Part shown: positions 57,753 through 64,000 of the stretch, piece by piece
Layout: each line of letters opens with the position of its first letter
Numbering within the stretch: the stretch's first letter is position 1
NCBI GenBank assembly: GCA_016219875.1
Contig: JACRJZ010000138.1
Span: 1 to 64,000, forward strand
Direction of reading: 5' to 3'
Source: Verrucomicrobiota bacterium
Lineage (GTDB): Bacteria > Verrucomicrobiota > Verrucomicrobiia > Limisphaerales > JACRJZ01
Length of the DNA: 64,000 nt
Translations under genes and position numbers: made by a program
The notes under the pieces: generated by a model
Database searches by the model: none
The model's input: only the letters and a program-made list of their open reading frames with translations
Told to the model about the DNA's origin: nothing

Positions 57753-59054
57753 TCACCAGCAGAACCCCTGGTATTTTCCCGCCAAACCCTGCAACTCCGG
57801 CCAGCCGTTCACGTCGAGAACGTGGTGCTGGGGCGTGACGTGCGGGGCCAGTTCGGAGACGGTCGCACACTTTTGCGCCGCGACGATCAAGCCCTGCCGG
57901 CCAATCGCGGTCGCCAGGTCCGCGCACAGGAGCGACGACAGGTGCGGCATCCGGGCATCGACCACGCTCTTGTTGCTGCCGACCAGCGCGGCGAGGTTCA
58001 GCGCCGGATCGTAGATGCGCAGCTTGTAGCCGCGGCCGAGCAACGTCTGCGCGACATCGACCATCGGGCTTTCGCGCAGGTCGTCGCTGTGGGCCTTGAA
58101 CGCCAGCCCCAGGATGACGATCTCGTCGTGGCCGGTTTCCGTGATGGTGCCGAGCAGCGTCTGCAAGTGCCGCTCGTTGCTCAGGAGCAGGCTTTCGAGC
58201 ACCGGCAAATGGAGGCCCTGATGCCGGGCCTGATGGGTGAGGGCGCGCACGTCCTTGGGCAGGCACGAGCCGCCAAACGGGTTGCCGGGCCGCAGGTAAT
58301 ACGGCGACAGATTCAGCCGCGTGTCCTGGCAGAGCAGGTTCATCACGGTGCGTCCGTCGATGCCCAACTGTTTGCCCAGGCGGCCGACCTCGTTCGTGAA
58401 CGCCACCTTGGTCGCGTGAAAGGCGTTGCAGGCGTACTTGACCAGTTCCGCCGTGGGCCAGTTCAGGACTTGCGCCTTCTCGCCGAACAGCCCGCTCATC
58501 AGTTCGGCCGACGGACGCGACCCGTCGCGGGTGCCGACCACCACGAGGGCCGGGTGCTCGAAGTCCGCCACCGCGGTGCCGACGCGGGTGAATTCCGGGA
58601 AGTAAAACGTCTTCAGCAGGCCAGCGGATTCGAGATCAATGAGCAAATCGCCCACCAAGCGCGCGGTGCTGCCGGGCAGCATGGTGCTGCGCAACACGAG
58701 CACGTGCGGCTGCTTCTTCTTGCGCAACGCCGCGTGGATTTCCCGCAATACCTGGCGCACGTAGCTCAAGTCCAGCGTGCCGGTGACGGTGGAGGGCGTG
58801 CCCACGCACACGATGGATGCGTCGGTGGCGGCGACGGCGTCGGTGCAGTGGAGCGTGGCGTGCAGCAGCCCCTTTTCCTTGGCGGCCTTGAGCAGATCGT
58901 TCAAGCCCGGCTCAATGATGGGCGCCACGCCAGCGTTCATGGCCTCCACCTTCTGCGGGTGGATATCGACTCCGACAATGCTGTGCCCGTGTTTCGCCAG
59001 ACAGCCTGCCGTGACGGCGCCTACGTAGCCCAAGCCGAATACGCTGATTCTCAT
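57753..59054 (-). CDS. algD: Nucleotide-sugar 6-dehydrogenase, AlgD (GDP-mannose dehydrogenase) type
   Basis: A 433-residue NAD-dependent four-electron dehydrogenase that oxidises a nucleotide hexose to the uronate. The Rossmann start is MRISVFGLGYVGAVTAGCLA, then ICVGTPS, RSTMLPGS and the catalytic Cys in NPFGGSCLPKDVRAL. The strings YLRPGNPFGGSCLPKDVRAL, FKAHSDDLRESPMVDVAQTL and the very end GFCW agree with AlgD of Pseudomonas better than with UDP-glucose dehydrogenases. GDP-mannuronate is therefore the likely product. One expected difference is FPEFTRVGTAV where AlgD has NPEFLREST; the NPEFL Asn is a Phe here. The ATG at 59054 overlaps the stop of the heparinase-like gene. Confidence 0.87.
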   Translation of the reverse strand: MRISVFGLGYVGAVTAGCLAKHGHSIVGVDIHPQKVEAMNAGVAPIIEPGLNDLLKAAKEKGLLHATLHCTDAVAATDASIVCVGTPSTVTGTLDLSYVRQVLREIHAALRKKKQPHVLVLRSTMLPGSTARLVGDLLIDLESAGLLKTFYFPEFTRVGTAVADFEHPALVVVGTRDGSRPSAELMSGLFGEKAQVLNWPTAELVKYACNAFHATKVAFTNEVGRLGKQLGIDGRTVMNLLCQDTRLNLSPYYLRPGNPFGGSCLPKDVRALTHQARHQGLHLPVLESLLLSNERHLQTLLGTITETGHDEIVILGLAFKAHSDDLRESPMVDVAQTLLGRGYKLRIYDPALNLAALVGSNKSVVDARMPHLSSLLCADLATAIGRQGLIVAAQKCATVSELAPHVTPQHHVLDVNGWPELQGLAGKYQGFCW

Positions 59055-61117
59055 TCGCGCGCGGAGGCTAGGAAGGTCGTGCGGAAAACGCAAGGTTTGT
59101 CACCGGGCCGCGCCACCAGCTTGAGGAAGGGCGCCCACTCGGTTTTGCGGAAGCCGGGCGAAACCACACCGGCGAAGCGGGCCTCCTCGCTGCTCGGAAC
59201 CTCTGGCCGCGCTGGTTCCTGGCTTTCGACCAGCACGACTTCCGCCCACGCTTCATCTAGTTCGACCGCGATGGCAATCTCCGCCCGCTTCAACACGAAC
59301 CGCCGTTCTCCGGTGCGCTTGATCCAAGTGCCGGGGGCGAACTGCCAACGCACGGTGAATTCGCGAGCGCCGCCCGGCTTGGGCACGAACTCGTCCGCGA
59401 CCTGCCAGCCGTCGCCGTCCCTCACGCGGCTCAGCGTGCGCCGCAGCACGCCAGACGGCAACGACACCTCGCCCCGGACACTTCGCCCGCCGTCGTCATC
59501 GACCGGCTGCAGCGACAGCTTGGGCGGCGCGTGGTGCGACGCCCAGAGAAACGGACCGAGCCGCCGCGGGAATTCTTCTTCCGCCGGGCAAGGCCCGTTG
59601 TGCGCGGCGCGCGACGCCAGCCAGGTCCGCAGCGGCGCGTCCGCGTAATAGCAGCCGGTGCCCGGATCGATCACCAGCGCCACGCCTTTGTACCAGACGG
59701 AAAGATGAAGAGCGTCCAGGTGTCCGTGGGCAGCGGTTTTCAAATAGCCCAGTGGAGAAACGTCCCAGCGGAGAAACCAGAAACCGAGTTCGGCCAGACC
59801 GATGCCGGAAGGCAGATAGAGGAACCACCCGCTAGCAGATGTCGCACGCGGCACGTCGCCACTGCCCAAGAGTGGATTGAGCTTCGGAGGCGCTCCGAGC
59901 CAGTACGAGAAACCACTGCTCGTTTTGGCGTCGTTGACCCACTCGCGCCACTCGTGAAGCGTCGTTTGTTCACTGCGACAGAGCGGGAGCGCGAGGCCGT
60001 CGTCTGAGTCCCCGTAGTCCCACGGCTCGTGGCGAGCTTGGACTTCCCAGTAGAAGCGGGCCGCCCGCTGGAGCCGCTCTTCGACCCGTCCGGAAACCTC
60101 GCGCCTTGCCGCCTGCAACGCAGACTGCGCCTGCCAGCAAAGTTCCCAGGAGAAAAGGTGGTAGTGCAGCGCCTGCTCGCGGTGGCCGCCATCCTCGGCG
60201 AACTGGGCCAACACTTCATGCTCCCAGCGACGCTGGAGCTCGTCGAGCGGCGCGCCCCATTTCGCCAGCACCGGCCAGCGCGACGTGGCCACGATCAAGC
60301 CGGCTAGTTCGCCAAGCAGATGGTTGTTGGCGGAAGAGCCGAAGGACTTGTGCCGCCATGTGAACCACGCGTGAGGCGGGAGGATTTCGTGGGACAGAGA
60401 GCCTCTTTCAAAACTGTAGCAGCCGACGTGAGGAGGCTCTGATTCAGTTGAAGTTTGGGCCTGCTCACGTCGGCGGCTGCGATCTCGCGGTTCGTTGGCG
60501 GCTCCATCCGGCAGCGCGCCCGAGGAAAGCAGCGCGTCGATCCAGGTGAATTGGATCAGCCGGATGCCGCTTTCAAGGGCGCTGCTCCAGTTCCAGCCGC
60601 GATAGGGCGGGTTGTGTTTCACCCAGTCTTCCAGCCACGCGACGGCTTTGCGGGCCGCACGCTCGTCGCCCAGCACGTACGCGGCTTGGGCCAGGCGCGT
60701 GATCTGGTGCCAGCGGTTCAGTTCCCAAATCAGCCGGATGTCCGCGCCGTCCGGCAGCGCGCGATGATCTAGCTCGAAGGCGGAGCGGTCGGTTTCGAGG
60801 TCTTTGCCGGCGAGATAATCGCACTGCCAGCGTGGCGGATCGTCCACCTGGAGTTCGTGCCGGCCGAACGACCGCCAGTGGCCGCGGAGGATTTGATTGG
60901 CGTCGCGTTCCAACGCCGCGCGTAACTCCGGCGGGGCTTGGTCGCGCGGCGGCAGGTGCGGAAACACGCCGGAGCTTCTCAGCGGAAGGCCCGTCCAGTC
61001 GCGCTCGCGGGCCGCGTCAGCCCACTGAAAGCACTTCTTGCGGACGTGCCCGGCGATCTCGACCGCCGACATGGCCCGCAAACGATGCCAGTACCACTGA
61101 AGTCCAGGACTGCTCAT
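59051..61117 (-). CDS. Heparinase II/III-family protein with in-frame palindromic insert
   Basis: A 688-residue protein. The helical N-terminal toroid includes FGRHELQVDDPPRWQCDYLA, WELNRWHQITRLAQAAYVLG, NPPYRGWNWSSALESGIRLI and SSANNHLLGELAGLIVA. The beta-sandwich part has TAAHGHLDALHLSVWYKGVA with VIDPGTGCYY, the string that defines the heparinase II/III family. No signal peptide is evident, as in the intracellular members found in exopolysaccharide operons. Lyase action on a polyuronate, or a role in chain-length control, is plausible. At about residues 211-234 a palindromic repeat is read through as SESEPPHVGCYSFERGS-type text, lying between two conserved helices. Confidence 0.87.
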   Translation of the reverse strand: MSSPGLQWYWHRLRAMSAVEIAGHVRKKCFQWADAARERDWTGLPLRSSGVFPHLPPRDQAPPELRAALERDANQILRGHWRSFGRHELQVDDPPRWQCDYLAGKDLETDRSAFELDHRALPDGADIRLIWELNRWHQITRLAQAAYVLGDERAARKAVAWLEDWVKHNPPYRGWNWSSALESGIRLIQFTWIDALLSSGALPDGAANEPRDRSRRREQAQTSTESEPPHVGCYSFERGSLSHEILPPHAWFTWRHKSFGSSANNHLLGELAGLIVATSRWPVLAKWGAPLDELQRRWEHEVLAQFAEDGGHREQALHYHLFSWELCWQAQSALQAARREVSGRVEERLQRAARFYWEVQARHEPWDYGDSDDGLALPLCRSEQTTLHEWREWVNDAKTSSGFSYWLGAPPKLNPLLGSGDVPRATSASGWFLYLPSGIGLAELGFWFLRWDVSPLGYLKTAAHGHLDALHLSVWYKGVALVIDPGTGCYYADAPLRTWLASRAAHNGPCPAEEEFPRRLGPFLWASHHAPPKLSLQPVDDDGGRSVRGEVSLPSGVLRRTLSRVRDGDGWQVADEFVPKPGGAREFTVRWQFAPGTWIKRTGERRFVLKRAEIAIAVELDEAWAEVVLVESQEPARPEVPSSEEARFAGVVSPGFRKTEWAPFLKLVARPGDKPCVFRTTFLASARE
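60414..60483. repeat. Palindromic repeat inserted in frame in the heparinase-like gene
   Basis: CTGTAGCAGCCGACGTGAGG plus AGGCTC (60414-60439) pairs with the right arm at 60457-60483 (GGGCCTGCTCACGTCGGCGG and following). The element is a diverged member of the family at 54775-54843. The reading frame stays open and yields EPPHVGCY. Confidence 0.88.
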
Positions 61118-61200
61118 GCCGTGCGGCGGAGTGTAGCCCAGACGACCGACGGGAAGGAAGACTTGCTTGTGGGGGGCCTGGGAGAGTGCGGGCTGTGGGG

Positions 61201-61281
61201 TTGAAGAGTTGAAGGGTTGAGGCGGGATGCGGCGTTCGGCGGGCAACCTCTTCAACGCTTCAACGCTTCAACCCTTCATCG
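61201..61281. repeat. Octamer repeats of the TTCAACGC type
   Basis: TTGAAGAGTTGAAGGGTTGAG at 61201 faces TTCAACGC units at 61251-61281 (CTTCAACG, CTTCAACG, CTTCAACC, CTTCATCG). The two parts are partly complementary and lie between the uronate isomerase-like gene and the heparinase-like gene. Confidence 0.7.
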
Positions 61282-62538
61282 CTACGCCTTGCAGAACCGC
61301 TCGAAGGCGCCGCCGAAGAGATTGCGCACGTCGCGCCGGAGTTCCTCCTCGCTCACGACCCAGCCGGTGTCGGCCAGGTCGGTGTATTTCTCGACCAGGA
61401 CCTGGGCGATGATCTTCCGCGAGTGCCGCCACTTGTAGATGATCTGATCCAGCACGCGGGCGTCCGAATGTTGCGGCGTCACGCTCAGACCGAGCAGTTC
61501 GAGGCGCATCCGGGTCATCTCCTCGATCAAGCTCGGATTGTTCAGGAACCACCAGCAGCCAAAGATGTGCAGGTTGCGGAACTTCCGGGCCAGAATGCAC
61601 AGCTCGTGCTGGTTCTCTCGCGCCAGCACGGTGGCCGCGAACTTGTTCTCTGGGAAACCGGCGCAGAGGTTCTGGAGCGAAGCCAGGTTCGTCAACCCCA
61701 CGCCGTCGCCCGCCAGGCGAAGCTGCGGGTTGACGGCCCGTTTCACGCCCGGCATCAGGGCGAACGGCAGCCCGAACTCCCGGCAATGCGGCAGCACCGC
61801 GTGCTCGATCAACTGCGCGCCATCATCCTTTCCTGGGAACTGAAATTCCGGCGGCACGGACACCATCAGATAGCGCGCCTGAATCCGCCGGCTCCAGTCC
61901 GCCAGGAAGCGCCGCACTTCGCTGATCGTCTTCGCAGAAAGACTGGCTTGCACGCCGTAGCCCCAATCGCGCAGACGCGGCACGACGCTTTTCCACGACA
62001 GCAGCAGCGGATCGAGGCGCAGCGCGGCAGTGAACCGTTCGTCGCGCGGGAAGCCGCGTTCCCACACGGGCCGCTCCAGATCGTCGAACGGCGAGTTCGT
62101 CATGCAGACCGAGGTCACGCCCGCCGCGGCCATGACGCGCGTGACGTAGTCCTGGGGCTTCCACTTGGCGAAGCTGCGGCGGAGGGCCACCAGATCGCGC
62201 TTCTTCACGTCGAGGCCGAGCGCGTGCAGGCAGGTCAGCACGCCGCGGCACGATTCGGAGACGGGCGAGTTTTCGAGGAAGAGCTTTTCCCAGATCAAGT
62301 CGGCCTGCTGGGTTTTCGAGAGCGCCCAAAACTTGTCATAGGGCAGGTCCAGGTAGCGAAACGCCTCGGACACCAGGTAATGGTACACGAGCAAGTCGTC
62401 GATGCCCCACAGGAGCAGTTCCCCGAACGCCGGATCGTAGAGGTGCGTGTGGATGTCGGAAACCGAAGTCTCCTGCACCGCTTTCTCGACCAGCGCGGCC
62501 AGTCTGGCGTGCTTGGGCTTTGCGTTCAGATTCGTCAT
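61282..62538 (-). CDS. Divergent glucuronate isomerase-family protein (UxaC-like)
   Basis: A 418-residue amidohydrolase-fold protein. Its start SVSDIHTHLYDPAFGELLLW matches the metal-binding opening of uronate isomerases, and later segments (LLVYHYLVSEAFRYLDLPYD, WALSKTQQADLIWEKLFLEN, TNSPFDDLERPVWERGF, VTPQHSDARVLDQIIYKWRH) follow the family order. It is about 50 residues shorter than typical UxaC, and the first His motif is DIHTHLYDP in place of the usual CHLSP-type text, so substrate and reaction may differ. It is the first gene of the operon that runs through the heparinase-like, AlgD-like and GT4 genes, which fits uronate metabolism. Confidence 0.78.
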   Translation of the reverse strand: MTNLNAKPKHARLAALVEKAVQETSVSDIHTHLYDPAFGELLLWGIDDLLVYHYLVSEAFRYLDLPYDKFWALSKTQQADLIWEKLFLENSPVSESCRGVLTCLHALGLDVKKRDLVALRRSFAKWKPQDYVTRVMAAAGVTSVCMTNSPFDDLERPVWERGFPRDERFTAALRLDPLLLSWKSVVPRLRDWGYGVQASLSAKTISEVRRFLADWSRRIQARYLMVSVPPEFQFPGKDDGAQLIEHAVLPHCREFGLPFALMPGVKRAVNPQLRLAGDGVGLTNLASLQNLCAGFPENKFAATVLARENQHELCILARKFRNLHIFGCWWFLNNPSLIEEMTRMRLELLGLSVTPQHSDARVLDQIIYKWRHSRKIIAQVLVEKYTDLADTGWVVSEEELRRDVRNLFGGAFERFCKA

Positions 62539-62593
62539 GCCGGGCGGACGCTAGCGGAGGAAAAGGCGGCAATGCACTAAGAAATTGAACGGC

Positions 62594-62628
62594 CAACTTT
62601 GAACTTTGAACTTTGAACTTTGAACTTA
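62594..62628. repeat. Heptamer minisatellite, unit GAACTTT
   Basis: CAACTTT followed by three GAACTTT units and GAACTTA, between the divergent uronate isomerase-like and radC genes. It is the same word family as the arrays in the CRTAC1 and MurQ genes. Confidence 0.85.
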
Positions 62629-62661
62629 CCCCGCCGCCGCCCTTGTGGTGGAATCCCGCCC

Positions 62662-63372
62662 ATGAACTCCAGCTATCTGATCCGGGACATGCCCTTCCAC
62701 AACCGCCCCCGCGAGCGGCTTATCGAGCGCGGCGCGGACACACTGCGGGACGAGGAGTTGATCGCCATTCTGCTGCGCACCGGCCGAAAGGGCCTCTCGG
62801 TCATCGACGTTGCCGGGCAGGTGCTGAAGAAATTTGGCCGGCTCGGCCACCTGGCGGGCGCGTCCATCGACGAGTTGTGCCAGATCGACGGCATCGGTCC
62901 CGACAAGGCCGCCACGTTGAAGGCCGCCTTCGAGTTCGCCCGCCGGATGGCGCGGGAACTCCGCGAAGACTCGGCGGTGTTGGACACGCCGGAGCGGATT
63001 GCCGAGTTGCTGCGCGAAGAAATCCGCCACGAGCCAACGGAGCGATTCCAGGTCGTGCTGCTGAACATCCGCCGCCGGCTCATCCGCGTCGAGCGGCTTG
63101 CCCAGGGCACACAGGACACGCTGCTCGTGCAGCCGCGCGAGGTCTTCCGCTGCGCCCTCCTGGCCAATGCCGCCGCCATCGTGCTCGTCCACAACCACCC
63201 CAGCGGCGACCCCACGCCCTCCGAGGCGGACATCAAAGTGACGCGCGACCTGATCCGCGCCGGCCAATTGCTCAAGATCGACGTGGTGGACCACGTCATC
63301 TTGGGCCGCGCAACGTCGGAGCGGCCCAGAGACTACGTGTCGTTGCGGGAACTGGGATGCTTCTTCGCATGA
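62662..63372 (+). CDS. radC: RadC-family JAMM/MPN protein
   Basis: A 236-residue RadC protein. An N-terminal helix-hairpin-helix region (RPRERLIERGADTLRDEELI, then SIDELCQIDGIGPDKAATLK) precedes the JAMM domain with H177, H179 and D190 (IVLVHNHPSGDPTPSEAD). It ends VVDHVILGRATSERPRDYVS. RadC was once thought to be a DNA repair protein; its true role is not settled. The ATG at 62662 is preferred because the standard N-terminus (YLIRDMPFHNRPRERL) begins just after it. Heptad repeats of the ACCACGG type follow the stop. Confidence 0.93.
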   Translation: MNSSYLIRDMPFHNRPRERLIERGADTLRDEELIAILLRTGRKGLSVIDVAGQVLKKFGRLGHLAGASIDELCQIDGIGPDKAATLKAAFEFARRMARELREDSAVLDTPERIAELLREEIRHEPTERFQVVLLNIRRRLIRVERLAQGTQDTLLVQPREVFRCALLANAAAIVLVHNHPSGDPTPSEADIKVTRDLIRAGQLLKIDVVDHVILGRATSERPRDYVSLRELGCFFA

Positions 63373-63379
63373 GCGAAGA

Positions 63380-63512
63380 AGACCACGGGACTACAGGACC
63401 ACGGACCACAAGACCACAAGACAGGCTTTGAGCGTGAACTGGTCGCGGCAGTTCGATCCGTGGTCTTTGGGTTCGTGGTCCGTGGTCTGTGGTCCCGTGG
63501 TCTTGTAGCCCG
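63380..63512. repeat. Heptad GACCACG/GTGGTCC repeats in inverted orientation
   Basis: GACCACGGGACTACAGGACC-type units at about 63380-63420 are followed by GTGGTCC/GTGGTCT units at 63458-63512. The two halves are complementary and can form a long stem between radC and the tRNA gene, so they may help end the radC message. Confidence 0.75.
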
Positions 63513-63571
63513 CAATCCCTTTTCTGATTGTCACTCCCGCAGCCCCGAGGCACATTCAGCGCGCTCGGCGT

Positions 63572-63646
63572 GCCGGTGTAGCTCAGCGGTAGAGCATTCG
63601 ATTTGTAATCGAATGGTCGTCGGTTCAATCCCGACCACCGGCTCCA
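63572..63646 (+). tRNA. tRNA-Thr (anticodon TGT)
   Basis: A complete cloverleaf: acceptor stem GCCGGTG with CACCGGC, D-arm TAGCTCAGCGGTAGAGC, anticodon stem TTCGA/TCGAA with loop TTTGTAA, T-arm GTCGGTTCAATCCCGAC, discriminator T and an encoded CCA at 63644-63646. The anticodon TGT reads ACA and related threonine codons. Confidence 0.97.
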
Positions 63647-63648
63647 GT

Positions 63649-64000
63649 TCACTTCCTGCCGTTGGACAGTCCTTTCCTCTTCGCCAACTCCCGTTGCAGG
63701 AAGGAATCGCGCGGCGCTTCCTGCCACGCGGCCAACCAGAGGTTCCCCAGCATCTGGCCGGCCTTGACGAGTTGGGCGCTCAGGAACTCGCGGCCCGCGT
63801 CCAGGTCTTGACCGCCGCGGGCCAGTTTGCCGTCCTTCTCGAGCCGGTAAAGCGGCTCGACGAGTTTCGATTGCTCGACCACGTAGGCCAGCATTTCAGG
63901 AAACGCGTTCGTGTGACCCAGTTCGCCCTGGGGCCAAGGCCGCTGGGCGGGGCGGATTCGGGCGAATAGCTCGTTCGTGCGCATGCCGCTTTGCTGGAGG
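63649..64000 (-). CDS. C-terminal part of a hypothetical protein that enters from the right edge
   Basis: The frame is open to the window edge on the minus strand (LQQSG before the Met at 63984), so either the gene is longer or it starts at 63984 with 111 residues. The visible part is helical: FPEMLAYVVEQSKLVEPLYR, LEKDGKLARGGQDLDAGREF and LSAQLVKAGQMLGNLWLAAW. That repetitive helix pattern with conserved aromatic and acidic residues suggests the end of an all-helical enzyme of the S1/P1 nuclease or zinc phospholipase C kind, but this is only a guess. The gene ends two bases from the tRNA on the other strand. Confidence 0.6.
   Translation of the reverse strand, partial: LQQSGMRTNELFARIRPAQRPWPQGELGHTNAFPEMLAYVVEQSKLVEPLYRLEKDGKLARGGQDLDAGREFLSAQLVKAGQMLGNLWLAAWQEAPRDSFLQRELAKRKGLSNGRK

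Overview
The window looks like a high-GC chromosome segment from a Verrucomicrobiota bacterium, probably of the Pedosphaera/Limisphaerales kind. The grounds are indirect: large exported Calx-beta/Ig proteins with a 'LEASSDLRNWE...RFYRV' tail, a PEP-CTERM protein, tandem CRTAC1-type (FG-GAP plus ASPIC/UnbV) proteins, GH127-type arabinofuranosidases, a dihaem protein resembling HzsA, and a heavy load of short palindromes and heptamer minisatellites. No rRNA or taxonomic marker other than radC, lipA and one tRNA is present, so the placement is inference.

Layout. 0.3-7.4 kb (+): a translationally coupled sugar/polysaccharide operon (receiver-domain protein, GT2 glycosyltransferase, SDR epimerase/dehydratase, DegT aminotransferase, large membrane protein, SAM methyltransferase). 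7.7-12.1 kb (+): one 1479-residue exported protein with six Calx-beta and five Ig-like modules, closed by a strong intrinsic terminator. 12.2-13.2 kb: non-coding DNA with a degenerate 21-bp T-tract array. 13.2-20.7 kb (+): a cassette of unrecognised genes with two parallel-beta-helix proteins that share ends but have no signal peptide, a PEP-CTERM protein, a virion-like small protein and two hypothetical proteins. 21.0-25.7 kb (-): a PL11-type rhamnogalacturonan lyase, a ParD antitoxin with a truncated toxin, and a GH127-type enzyme. 25.9-34.8 kb: a defence island (HNH nuclease + Dam-class methylase; AbrB-VapC pair; DUF6398-like gene; methylase fossil; a three-gene nuclease/methyltransferase/GHKL-ATPase-Shedu-nuclease operon; two ORF6N genes). 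34.9-54.3 kb (-): GH2 beta-galactosidase with an inserted LamG domain, GH127/146 enzyme, dihaem beta-propeller protein, two tandem CRTAC1 paralogues, and a sugar-kinase-MurQ fusion. 54.3-56.3 kb (+): cupin, glutaredoxin, lipA. 56.5-62.5 kb (-): a polyuronate-like operon (uronate isomerase-like protein, heparinase II/III-like protein, AlgD-like dehydrogenase, GT4 glycosyltransferase). 62.7-64 kb: radC, tRNA-Thr(TGT), and a gene entering from the right edge.

Functionally the segment combines cell-surface polysaccharide synthesis, exported machinery for plant pectin/arabinan/galactan breakdown, peptidoglycan sugar recycling and anti-phage defence. The defence island sits between two blocks of carbohydrate-active genes on the same strand.

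The most interesting observations are (1) the MORC-like GHKL ATPase fused to a Shedu-like PD-(D/E)XK nuclease and overlapping a DNA methyltransferase by four bases, (2) the beta-helix cassette with a repeated inserted module, and (3) a family of heptamer minisatellites that occupies the same three positions in two paralogous genes with different unit sequences, and also marks the deletion scars of two other duplicated genes.
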